Made by a program: the position numbers and the translations under genes
Assembly: GCA_011088145.1 (NCBI GenBank)
Contig: JAALKG010000011.1
Coordinates: 1 to 35,021, forward strand
Reading direction: 5' to 3'
DNA: 35,021 bases
Source: Cyanobacteria bacterium MH1_Bin12
GTDB lineage: Bacteria > Cyanobacteriota > Cyanobacteriia > Cyanobacteriales > Cyanobacteriaceae
Notes under the pieces: generated by a model
The model's database searches: none
Seen by the model: the letters and a program-made list of their open reading frames with translations, nothing else
Told to the model about the DNA's origin: nothing
Shown: positions 25,927 to 33,790 of the stretch, piece by piece
Numbering within the stretch: position 1 is the first letter of the stretch
How the letters are laid out: each line of letters opens with the position of its first letter

Positions 25927-26571
25927 TTAAAAAAAAAATACTGTAATATTTCCTAGATCTTTTGATTCAGAAATTAATCATATTTATTATAGATAGTAAA
26001 GATTTTGAAAAATCAAACTCTATTATAATGTTTTTGTGATCATAGATAAAATTATTATGAGCAACTGAAATTATTAAATTAATTTTGGGAGTTTCAAGGA
26101 TTATTATTAAAGATAAAATACTTCTAGTAACTTAATGCTGATAGGTAAACAGATGTTAGTCATTATTAACAGGTAAAAAACTCACAAAAATATATAAACC
26201 ACATTCATTTTGAAAAATTGACTTTGTTTTGGAGAAAGAATTTTTGTTGTAGATGCTCAAAAGCTAGTTAGGTCAAAGAATCAGGTTAAATCAGATAGGA
26301 TTAGAGAAGGTAAAATGTTCATATACGAACATTTTGAAAATCAGAAATAAAGCTATCAAAACAATTCATTAAGAGAAAAAAGTTTATGGGCAAATATTTT
26401 CAACAACGTTGAAGTTAAAAAATGAGTTTTTACTCTAATTAAAAACTGCTGTTGTGAAGATGAACGTGGTTTAGTTTCCAGTTTGGGATGCTCAGTCCTA
26501 AATTCGGTATGAGAATATGAGTTACTTTTAACGATTTATAACGAGATAATAAAAGCAAAAATTAAATTATA
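25927..26571. other. Long gene-free stretch between tRNA-Asn and tsaB
   Basis: I find no coding frame of note in 645 bases. It holds the perfect palindrome at 26312-26335 (listed separately) and several AT-rich runs. A small RNA gene is possible but no clear terminator or known motif supports it. tsaB begins without a ribosome binding site at its ATG. Confidence 0.5.
26312..26335. promoter_or_regulatory. Perfect 9-bp palindrome resembling metal-repressor half-sites
   Basis: aaaatgttc and gaacatttt flank atatac. It contains TGTTCATAT, an exact half-site of SmtB-type operators, and shares gttcatata with the operator at 22401-22428, but the half-sites point outward. No gene begins within 200 bases downstream, so the target is unclear. 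It could instead be the site of an unrelated dimeric repressor. Confidence 0.45.
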
Positions 26572-27201
26572 ATGACACCAATAGGATTAGCTTTACATAC
26601 AACCACAGGAGAATTAGGAGTTGCTTTAGTTAACAATCAAGGTTTATATCGTTGTCAATCATGGAATTTAGGTCGGCAATTAGCGAATGAGATACAACTT
26701 AAACTTGCTGAGTTCATTTTTCCTTTAGCCTGGCAAGATTTAGATTTTATCTCTGTGGCAAAAGGCCCAGGTAGTTATACTAGTACGAGGATAGGGGTAG
26801 TTACAGCAAAAACCCTAGCTCAACAATTACAAGTACCTGTTTATGGTGTTTCTACTTTAATGACGATCGCATGGTATTATCATCAAAAGTTAGAGAAAGG
26901 TCAATATATTGCAGTGGAAATCAAAGCTCATAATGAAGATATATTTGGTGCGATTTATCAATTTGTCACCGAAGAAAAAGAATTAAAAGTAATAGTTCCA
27001 GAGAAGCGATTTACCCAAGAAGAATGGGAAGATATAATTGAAAACAATAAAAAAGCTCATAATACTTTAATGAAAATTGATTCTCCTGAAAAAATAGCAT
27101 TTACAGTAGAAAGTTTATTAGAGATAGCATTGATACGCAACATGAATTACGATAGGGATGGGGAATACAATTGGCAGAATTTAACTGTTTTTTACGAATA
27201 A
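26572..27201 (+). CDS. tsaB: TsaB, partner in tRNA threonylcarbamoyladenosine (t6A37) synthesis
   Basis: TsaB forms a complex with TsaD and TsaE that transfers threonylcarbamoyl to A37 of ANN-decoding tRNAs. The 209-residue protein has the ASKHA-type start MTPIGLALHTTTGELGVALVN, then DFISVAKGPGSYTSTRIGV (about 62-80), AKTLAQQLQVPVYGVSTL and a degenerate C-terminal half as is typical. It lacks the metal-binding histidines of TsaD, which separates the two. Start ATG at 26572 with an A-rich leader but no ribosome binding site. Confidence 0.93.
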   Translation: MTPIGLALHTTTGELGVALVNNQGLYRCQSWNLGRQLANEIQLKLAEFIFPLAWQDLDFISVAKGPGSYTSTRIGVVTAKTLAQQLQVPVYGVSTLMTIAWYYHQKLEKGQYIAVEIKAHNEDIFGAIYQFVTEEKELKVIVPEKRFTQEEWEDIIENNKKAHNTLMKIDSPEKIAFTVESLLEIALIRNMNYDRDGEYNWQNLTVFYE

Positions 27202-27250
27202 ATGAGGTAAATCTGTTGAAGCTTACTTTACTGTTCAATGACCTCATTTT
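27200..27250 (+). terminator. Possible terminator after tsaB
   Basis: aaatgaggt and acctcattt pair over nine bases, with an inner ttgaa/ttcaa stem; the stop codon of tsaB overlaps the first base pairs and TT follows the stem. The loop is long, so termination is only a suggestion. Confidence 0.35.
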
Positions 27251-27373
27251 AGATTCTGCATTACCCCATTGATAAAGTATTTGTAATCACTAGATTTGTT
27301 TATTATGCTATTTTAACAACAGGCATAATTGATTTTTATCTCACTTTCTTCTATTAAGACGTTTATACACATC

Positions 27374-28246
27374 ATGAGTAACCCCCCATCTTCTTCTAAT
27401 AAGCCTCCCGTTGATGAAATGGATTGGTATGCGATCGCTTGTAAAATTAGGAGTCAGAATAAAAAATTACAGCAGAAAATAAATAACTTAGAAAATATCA
27501 TCGATGAACAGCAAGAAGTCATCAAAATGCAGGGGGTTCAAAACCAAGAATTTAGTGATATTATCGATGAACATGAACAAATCAAATCAGAACTCGAATC
27601 AGAACTTGATGAATATGAAGAACAAATTATTCAAAAAGATCAACAAATAGAAACTCAACAAGGAACGATAAGTCAGTGTATTCAAGAGTTGGAAAAAATT
27701 CAACAACAAACTGCTCGTTTAGAGAGAGAATGTTCTTTATTACAAGAGAACTATAATGAGGAACAAAATAAGCTCAAACAATTGGAAGCTGAGAACAAAG
27801 ATTTACGCATCAGACTACAAAGACAACAAAGATATAATTTACAGTATAAAACTGCTTTAGATAAGTTTTTGGACACTTCTAGTTCTCATAGCCGTGAAAA
27901 TCACGGACTAGGTATCAAATCGTGGTCAGAGAGTGGCTCAGAAAACAATAATATCGATATTGATGATGATGATGATAATAGTTTTGGTTTAAGTGATCCT
28001 GCTAATGTTTGGAATGCTGAATCATCTTTGGATTCAAAAATTCAGATTAATCAAACTGAATCTTTTGCGTCAAATAGTATAGAAAGTAATGATCCTCCAT
28101 CTTCATCAGGAGAGACTCAAGAAGATAGTGAATCTCACCAAATAGAGGCTAAGGAAGATGATCATCATACAGAAGACAAAAAGAATAAGAATAAACTATT
28201 TATCAAACTACCTGACTTTGGACTTAAAAAGAAAAATGAAAAGTAG
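27374..28246 (+). CDS. Coiled-coil protein with acidic low-complexity C-terminal region
   Basis: I start the gene at ATG 27374 (MSNPPSSSNKPPVDEMDWYAIACKIR); the track start is a TTG 15 codons earlier in poor sequence. Of 290 residues, about 25-165 form an uninterrupted coiled coil (NKKLQQKINNLENIIDEQQE, DEYEEQIIQKDQQIE, QLEAENKDLRIRLQRQQRY). From about 175 on the chain is Ser, Asn and Asp-rich with a run DIDIDDDDD, and it ends with a basic LKKKNEK. The MDWYAIACKIRSQN start looks conserved among cyanobacteria as I remember. No enzyme motif or membrane segment is present; a scaffold or structural role is a guess. Confidence 0.75.
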   Translation: MSNPPSSSNKPPVDEMDWYAIACKIRSQNKKLQQKINNLENIIDEQQEVIKMQGVQNQEFSDIIDEHEQIKSELESELDEYEEQIIQKDQQIETQQGTISQCIQELEKIQQQTARLERECSLLQENYNEEQNKLKQLEAENKDLRIRLQRQQRYNLQYKTALDKFLDTSSSHSRENHGLGIKSWSESGSENNNIDIDDDDDNSFGLSDPANVWNAESSLDSKIQINQTESFASNSIESNDPPSSSGETQEDSESHQIEAKEDDHHTEDKKNKNKLFIKLPDFGLKKKNEK

Positions 28247-28313
28247 TTTATAGTTATCATAATCAATCAGCTTAACGTTAGTATTGATCGATCGCAGATA
28301 ATTATCAATTAAT

Positions 28314-29030
28314 CTAACTAGTTTGATTTTCCATATTTAGTTCCAGACAGTATCCCGCACCATAAATAGTTTTAATAAAGCGAGGACGACGAGGATCTGG
28401 TTCTAATTTTGTGCGTAAATGACGTACATGGACTCTGATGGTCTCAATATCATCGTTAGGATCATAGCCCCATACTTCTTTGAGAATATCACTCGGTGGA
28501 ACGGTTTGTCCATGACGTTGTAAAAGACAATGCAATAGTTCAAACTCTAAATGAGTTAATTTAATTGTTTTTTCGAACCAAATCGCTTCAAATCTTTCGG
28601 GTACAAGAGTTAATGGTCCATAATTAAGTATTTCTGTATGTTTGGCGGTAGTGTTACCTCTTTCACTTCTTCTTAACAAAGCTTTCACTCTTGCCAACAT
28701 TTCTTCTACTTCAAAAGGCTTTGTTAAATAATCATCTGCCCCAGCATTAAAGCCATCAACTTTATCTTTAGTTTGTCCCAATGCAGTCAACATTAACACA
28801 GGAATATTTAATGTTCTTTCATCTCTTCTTAATCTCTGGCAGACGGTAAAACCATCAACTTTGGGTAGCATTAAATCTAACAAAATTAAATCCGGTTGCA
28901 TTTGTAAAGCTAAAGCTTGACCTTTGATCCCATCTTCTGCTTGTACAGTGTCATATCCAGCCATTTCTAAATTAATTGAAACTAATTCTGTTATTGCAGA
29001 ATCGTCATCTATTACTAATATTCTAGACAT
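28314..29030 (-). CDS. rpaA: Response regulator RpaA (OmpR family)
   Basis: RpaA is the main output regulator of the cyanobacterial circadian clock, phosphorylated by SasA, and also affects phycobilisome coupling to photosystem I. The receiver [20 protein letters not shown] has its phospho-Asp at residue 52 ([20 protein letters not shown]) and Lys in [12 protein letters not shown]. The winged helix follows: [73 protein letters not shown]. These blocks agree with RpaA from memory and differ from RpaB. 238 residues, ATG start at 29028-29030; the preceding 169 bases up to pgeF would hold its promoter. Confidence 0.93.
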   Translation of the reverse strand: MSRILVIDDDSAITELVSINLEMAGYDTVQAEDGIKGQALALQMQPDLILLDLMLPKVDGFTVCQRLRRDERTLNIPVLMLTALGQTKDKVDGFNAGADDYLTKPFEVEEMLARVKALLRRSERGNTTAKHTEILNYGPLTLVPERFEAIWFEKTIKLTHLEFELLHCLLQRHGQTVPPSDILKEVWGYDPNDDIETIRVHVRHLRTKLEPDPRRPRFIKTIYGAGYCLELNMENQTS

Positions 29031-29199
29031 TCTTATTTGTATAAATGAATTTTATTTTTTAAGTTTTAATTAATTTTTGCATTAATGCTTAACATTATGC
29101 CAGTTATCTTTCCTCTTTTTTTAAAGAAAAAGTTTTGTTAAGATTCTTGAACTTTAAGAGTTTTAGCAATGCTAAATTTCTCAAGTTAAAGAAAAGAAT

Positions 29200-30006
29200 T
29201 TATAAAGAAATAATTCCTGACCATTGATTTTGTTTCCGATGAGTACGACGATAAGAAAAAAAATGTTCTGGGGTTTGATAAGTACAATAAGGTGCGATCG
29301 CAATTTGAGCAGATGATATACCTTGTTGTTGAATTTGTAAATTAATAGTTTGAGTTACATCTAATCTGAATTTGCCCTGTTGTGGATCAGGTAAAATAAT
29401 TATATTTGGCAATTCCATTCCTTGACGAAGTATCTGTTCAGAATCTAAATTCTGACTATGAGCTATTACCGTTTTAACCACTTCAACGGCAACATAGTCG
29501 TCCACTTGATACATTTTTCCATTGATAGCAGGCCCCATAGCAAATAACAAATTTTCGACTTTACTGCCATGAGCTAAGAATAATGCGATCGCATGAGAAA
29601 CAATATTTTTAGCAGTGCCACGCCAACCCGAATGAACGGCGGCAACTTTACCCGTAATGCGATCGGCAATCAATATCGGTGTACAATCAGCACTAGCAGA
29701 CCAAACAGACTGTAGAGATTTGCTAGTAAATACGCCATCGCCTTCAACCAATTGTAGCTCAGATTGTGGGGTAATTTGTCGATCTATGGCATTGGTTGAG
29801 ATAACGATATCACTATGAATTTGCTTTAATCGATAAACATCTGCTTCCTCATTGAGATGTTTAATTAAATTTATCGGTGATTGCTGAGGAAAATGATTGG
29901 AAAAAAAACCATGTTGCCAATCAGCTAATAATTGACAAGTTAAATAACTACCATGCTCAGTTTCTTGCCACTGCCACTGTGGATCATTATTAGCAATCAT
30001 AATCAT
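29200..30006 (-). CDS. pgeF: Peptidoglycan editing factor PgeF (DUF152, YfiH/laccase-domain)
   Basis: PgeF is a cytosolic metal-dependent amidase-like enzyme that removes wrongly incorporated serine-containing peptidoglycan precursors; older annotation calls it a multicopper oxidase or purine nucleoside phosphorylase. Motifs: DGVFTS near 92, SADCTPILI near 107, AAVHSGWRGTAKN near 126 (zinc ligands His and Cys) and APYCTYQTPEHFFSYRR near the C terminus. 268 residues is normal. The start is ATG at 30004-30006, though a second ATG two codons on (MIMIANN) is equally possible. rpaA follows 169 bases downstream. Confidence 0.9.
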   Translation of the reverse strand: MIMIANNDPQWQWQETEHGSYLTCQLLADWQHGFFSNHFPQQSPINLIKHLNEEADVYRLKQIHSDIVISTNAIDRQITPQSELQLVEGDGVFTSKSLQSVWSASADCTPILIADRITGKVAAVHSGWRGTAKNIVSHAIALFLAHGSKVENLLFAMGPAINGKMYQVDDYVAVEVVKTVIAHSQNLDSEQILRQGMELPNIIILPDPQQGKFRLDVTQTINLQIQQQGISSAQIAIAPYCTYQTPEHFFSYRRTHRKQNQWSGIISL

Positions 30007-30078
30007 AAATCATGTATCCTAGATAGTTGTCAAAATAACAATACAAATTATTGTAATCGTAATTCATTTTTTTTTGAA

Positions 30079-30891
30079 TTATCCGTTTACTAATTGTTCG
30101 ATTATCTGGTTAACAGCCAAACCCCATCCTTGACAACCAGTAGCTTCAGCAACTTGCCAGTTTCTGCCTTGTAAGCCTGAATGTACTCCTTTTAGTCCAG
30201 GGATGATAATGGGAATATCCACATTTTCTAATAAACTTAAATCGTTGGGGCTATTTCCTAAGCCGACAGTAATTGTTTTCTCTGTTGCTAATTTATAGTT
30301 TTTCAATAACCATTTAACGGCGTTACCTTTACCTGAATTTTGACTGATTAAATGGGAAAAGCGATCGCCTACCACAACATTACACTGCTACAATGAAGCT
30401 GTTTCTAGTATTTAATCTGCCCGAATATTTTTTGGAGTCAAAAATGGTTCGGTAAAATCTCTAGGTTGGGCGAAATTTCCTTCGGCAACGGATAAACCTG
30501 TTAATTGGCAAATTTCTTCTACAGACAAATCACCAAAGCCAATCAAATTAGTTTTAAGAGTAGAACTCATCTGTTTAAGAATTACTCTGGCTTGCTCATA
30601 ATTGAAACCTAACATTTGATAATGATAATGATCCTCTGTTACCATCTCAGGAACGCTGAAATGTTGCTCATCTTTATGCATAAAAATAGCACTGCCATTT
30701 TCGGTGATGAAAGGATCATTTAAACCAATTTCTCGACATAAAAAAGCGACTTCTGCTTTTGTTTTACTCGTTACGGGAATGATGGGAATTTGTAAAGACT
30801 TTAGTTTATCAATGGCAGGTAAAGCCGCATCATAACGATAGTCATCTTGATTAAGCAAAGTTCCATCAAGGTCAGTAAAAATTAAAACCAT
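30079..30891 (-). pseudogene. Mannosyl-3-phosphoglycerate phosphatase (HAD-IIB) interrupted by two in-frame stops
   Basis: ORF-track lines 30412-30954 and 30079-30375 belong to one 271-codon frame. From ATG 30889-30891 it reads MVLIFTDLDGTLLNQDDYRY (HAD motif I with the nucleophile Asp), VTSKTKAEVAFL, ENGSAIF, and PRDFTEPFLTPKNI. Codon 160 is TAA (30412-30414) and codon 168 is TAG (30388-30390), with ILETASL between; the frame goes on as VVVGDRFSHLISQNSGKGNA and LGNSPNDLSLL (motif IV), so no frameshift is involved. The enzyme would remove phosphate from mannosyl-3-phosphoglycerate to give the compatible solute mannosylglycerate, or act on a related sugar phosphate. The track start at 30954 adds 21 unlikely residues. 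Confidence 0.9.
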
Positions 30892-30960
30892 AACAATTGT
30901 AAATCTAAAATTATTGAGTGTCCCGTAATGTTCTACCAAAAGGGAACAAGGCAACAGGAA

Positions 30961-31227
30961 TTAATTTAAAATGCTGTTGAGCGAAAGGAAGACCAATAAA
31001 ATTACCCAAATTACATTTAAAGTTGTATTGATCAGATTACCAGAATCTGGGCTAACTACATTTTCTTTCCCAAAAGGGGTCATTGTGGAGATGCCAATTT
31101 TGATAGTTTGGATGCCAAAAGGAATACCCACGATGGTTGCACAAAGACTCAAGCCTCCGATGATATAGCCTAAACCACTGAGAAAACCACCGAAGATTAG
31201 CCAAATTATATTACCGATTAAACTCAT
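30961..31227 (-). CDS. YccF-domain inner membrane protein
   Basis: The 88-residue protein contains the YccF (DUF307) pattern: NIIWLIFGGFLSGLGYIIGGLSLCATIVGIPFGIQTIKIG, then a polar stretch TPFGKENV and a last helix LNVIWVILLVFLSLNSIL. Full YccF proteins have two such domains; this is the single-domain form common in cyanobacteria. Function is unknown. It lies 69 bases upstream of the MPGP pseudogene on the same strand. Start ATG at 31225-31227. Confidence 0.85.
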   Translation of the reverse strand: MSLIGNIIWLIFGGFLSGLGYIIGGLSLCATIVGIPFGIQTIKIGISTMTPFGKENVVSPDSGNLINTTLNVIWVILLVFLSLNSILN

Positions 31228-31326
31228 GATAATTTAACAAAAATTAGATTAAATTTATAATAGCGATCATAACTTTTTAAGAATAAAAGCTGTAGAGATG
31301 ACAAAATATGATTTGTTTTGTCAATT

Positions 31327-31354
31327 GTAGAGATATTCTATTGAATGTCTCTAC
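31327..31354 (-). terminator. Palindromic repeat downstream of msrB, possible terminator
   Basis: gtagagatattc and gaatgtctctac pair over 12 bases (one T-G) around four bases. It resembles the TGTAGAGACGT...ACGTCTCTACA class of dispersed cyanobacterial palindromes and follows the msrB stop by 24 bases. Confidence 0.5.
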
Positions 31355-31378
31355 GATGATACGTCGTTTGTATTTTAA

Positions 31379-31777
31379 TTATTCTTTTTCGGCAAATTTT
31401 AAAGCGACAGAATTCATACAATAACGTTTTCCTGTGGGTTGAGGGCCATCCTCAAAAACATGACCTAAATGAGCATCACAAGCTTCACAAAGGACTTCTG
31501 TTCGTTTCATGAAAAAACTTATATCGGTTTTATAAGCAACGCTATCTTCTTTGAGAGGTTCCCAAAAACTAGGCCAACCTGTACCAGAATCGAATTTAGT
31601 ATCTGAAGAGAATAATTCATTTCCACAGCAAACACATTTATATGTGCCTTCTTTTTTATAATCGTTATATTCTCCTGTAAATGCTCTTTCCGTACCATGT
31701 TTTCTGGTTACTTTAAATGCTTCAGGAGTAAGAATTTCTTGCCATTGGGCTTCGGTTTTTTTGACTTTGTCTACCAT
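31379..31777 (-). CDS. msrB: Peptide-methionine (R)-S-oxide reductase MsrB
   Basis: MsrB repairs R-sulfoxide methionine in oxidised proteins with thioredoxin. The zinc site is present as CVCC (C48 and C51) and CEAC (C97 and C100), with SGTGWPSFW near 64-72, and the catalytic Cys is C120 in KRYCMNSVAL. I choose the ATG at 31775-31777 (MVDKVKKTEAQWQEILTPEAF), which gives 132 residues as in the family; the track start 15 codons earlier reads MVILIKFQYFF and is unlikely. Likely soluble and cytosolic, since no signal peptide remains with this start. Confidence 0.95.
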   Translation of the reverse strand: MVDKVKKTEAQWQEILTPEAFKVTRKHGTERAFTGEYNDYKKEGTYKCVCCGNELFSSDTKFDSGTGWPSFWEPLKEDSVAYKTDISFFMKRTEVLCEACDAHLGHVFEDGPQPTGKRYCMNSVALKFAEKE

Positions 31778-32032
31778 AATTTTGCGATCGAAAAAATATT
31801 GAAATTTAATTAAAATAACCATTTCATTTTATCATTACAGTCTAAATTCATAGGTGTGTTAATCACTACTCACCGTCAAATAAGATAATGAATTGTCTAG
31901 CACGAAAGCATCAGGTTTAATTAGACCTTCATTTGTCATATTTCTTTTTTCACCGAAAAAAACACCAATTTAGCATTAATTTTTTGCTTCTAAATTCTGT
32001 ATTATAAATTTTTCTCTAACCTGTGATTTTTG

Positions 32033-32491
32033 CTATAAAAATCGGCTTAAGTCAAATTCAGTTGTATTATTATTATGGGGTTGCATTTCTTGACTAAGAA
32101 TTAGTAAAATCCTTTCACTATAATCGATCGCACCTTGTAATTTTTCTTGTAATTTAGCCAAACCACCATTGGCGTATTCTTCAAAGATGGTAATTATTTC
32201 AACTTCCCTATTAATATTACTCGAACAGATCGTTTCCCGATTATTAGTCTCTAATAAAGCTAATAAGTTTAACAATGGTTGATAACCACGAGAATTAAAC
32301 ACTTCTATACTAATGGGATTTGGTTCTTTTGCGATCGTCTGAAGAGGGATTTTTTGCTGATATTTTTTACCCAAACTAGCGGCAAAGACCATAATATCAG
32401 CATAAGTAGTAAATACACCCTGAGGATTCTCGATAGTACAAAGTAGATTTTGTAGTAAATCAGCCTTATCTTGGGCAACCCTTATTCTCAT
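32033..32491 (-). CDS. Dnd (DNA phosphorothioation)-associated protein 4-like, orphan
   Basis: The 152-residue protein shows MRIRVAQDKADLLQNLLCTI, FTTYADIMVFAASLGKKYQQKIPL, SIEVFNSRGYQPLLNLLALLET and IFEEYANGGLAKLQEKL. These blocks are what I remember of the family annotated as dnd system-associated protein 4, found beside phosphorothioation modification genes. No dndB-E or other modification gene is present within this window. It starts four bases after the Tab2/Atab2 stop and must be cotranscribed with it. Either it is a stray member or the family has a wider role. Biochemical function unknown. Confidence 0.6.
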   Translation of the reverse strand: MRIRVAQDKADLLQNLLCTIENPQGVFTTYADIMVFAASLGKKYQQKIPLQTIAKEPNPISIEVFNSRGYQPLLNLLALLETNNRETICSSNINREVEIITIFEEYANGGLAKLQEKLQGAIDYSERILLILSQEMQPHNNNTTEFDLSRFL

Positions 32492-32495
32492 ATTC

Positions 32496-33371
32496 TCAGC
32501 TATTTTGATCCATTAACAACCAAAAAGCGGCAAAGGATTCTGAATCAGGAGATGATTGAATCGCAAGGAAATGAACACCATTAGCGTCTTTTTTGGTTTG
32601 CTCAAATCCTTCTCCTTCGGTGACAGTATTTTTATCTGTGAGATTAGCTAAAACCCAACTATCACTAACTCCTGTTTCCAGACAAACACGAGGAAATACT
32701 CCTTGTTCTATTCTTAAATAGCTTAATTCTAATCCAGACATCCATGCAGCTAAAGGTAAAGCACGAGAAGAAAAAATAATTAATCCCGGAATTTTGGTAT
32801 CAGGTTTAATCTCCGCCATTTCTAGAGGAAAAGCCTCATGGAAACTAATATCCCATTCATTCATATCTAGTAAATCACCAGCAGTTAAACTAACTAATGC
32901 CCACTTATCCTGTTTATCTCCTTTTAAAGCATCAGGTAAATTAATGGGATTAGTTTGAGGATATTGAATCGATACGGCTAATTTTACATTTTCATCATAG
33001 CCTTCTTGTTCAGGATAAAAAGAAGTTATTCTTTGATTAATCCATTTATTTAATGTATAGGTATGACGGGAAGGGAAAACAGGAATGCCTAAATCTTCAC
33101 AACTTTTGAGAATCATATTATTCATCTGACGACGAAAAAAACGAACCTTACTGGGTATTTTACCTGATGAAGCGATCGCATTAGAAATTGCATCTTTAAG
33201 AGTGAGAGAATTAACCTCCGAATTAGAGCAAAATTGAGAATAACGAAATAAAGAATTTAGATCTGTATCTATATCAGTAGGGCTTTCACAAATTAAAACT
33301 TCCCATTTCTTTTTTTTATTTTCGTCTAATATAGGACGAGAATAAAAATCTAATTCCCAAATTGTTCCCAT
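32496..33371 (-). CDS. Tab2/Atab2-family RNA-binding protein (DUF1092)
   Basis: Tab2 of Chlamydomonas and ATAB2 of Arabidopsis bind 5' leaders of photosystem mRNAs and promote their translation; cyanobacterial members carry the same domain. The 291 residues start MGTIWELDFYSRPILDENKKKKWEVLICES, the family hallmark, with KVRFFRRQMNNMILKSCEDLGIPVFPSRHTYTLNKWI at about 95-130 and ASWMSGLELSYLRIEQG-type sequence near 210. The ending ESFAAFWLLMDQ is also typical. Start ATG at 33369-33371. It is followed by the Dnd4-like gene with a four-base gap. Confidence 0.92.
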   Translation of the reverse strand: MGTIWELDFYSRPILDENKKKKWEVLICESPTDIDTDLNSLFRYSQFCSNSEVNSLTLKDAISNAIASSGKIPSKVRFFRRQMNNMILKSCEDLGIPVFPSRHTYTLNKWINQRITSFYPEQEGYDENVKLAVSIQYPQTNPINLPDALKGDKQDKWALVSLTAGDLLDMNEWDISFHEAFPLEMAEIKPDTKIPGLIIFSSRALPLAAWMSGLELSYLRIEQGVFPRVCLETGVSDSWVLANLTDKNTVTEGEGFEQTKKDANGVHFLAIQSSPDSESFAAFWLLMDQNS

Positions 33372-33790
33372 TGTATTTGTTTGTTTGGCTTATTGGCAGG
33401 TTATTGTAAACTATTTTTACTTTAGTTATAATAGCATTTGCTAGAGACATCACAAAAATGAATATCTATAGCTGAAAATTTTGAAACAGCTTAATTATTA
33501 ACGTTAGTTGTTGAGGGTGCGACCTCGTTTTGATGTTTAAAGAAAAGCCATGAGACCTTTATCCTATAAGGTATTTATTAATTGATGAAATAAGACGATA
33601 CTTTAGCTGATTTTATGTTTATAAATTCTCTGAAAACCCATTGGATATTGGATTAAAGCTCGAAGTGTATCAAATAAATGTCGCAGCCGTTGTTGAGCCT
33701 ATCAAACCTCAGTAACTAAATTTGTTCGATGGAATGTCAACTATAAATTTCTAATGTGTATTGATTATTAGGTAGTCCTAAACAAGTAAG
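33372..33790. other. Gap before the IS with an extra terminal-repeat copy
   Basis: No gene is visible. The stretch would contain the Tab2 promoter (minus). At 33523-33535 lies an additional copy of the IS terminal sequence, and at 33557-33570 ctttatcctataag, identical to 16150-16163 and part of a small acctt/aaggt stem. The region from 33536 to 33790 may be remains of an older IS copy. Confidence 0.45.
33523..33535 (+). repeat. Solo copy of the IS terminal repeat
   Basis: gagggtgcgacct is identical to the left end of the IS at 33791 and to the inverse of its right end, but lies 268 bases outside it in the same orientation as the left end. Confidence 0.7.

Noticed and set aside
26312-26335. 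LexA-type box reading of the palindrome
   Set aside because: GTTC-N6-GAAC has the arms in the opposite order to the GAAC-N4-GTTC box and does not match the cyanobacterial form I remember; no SOS gene follows.
30971-31168. 65-residue plus-strand ORF over the YccF gene
   Set aside because: Antisense shadow of a recognised domain.
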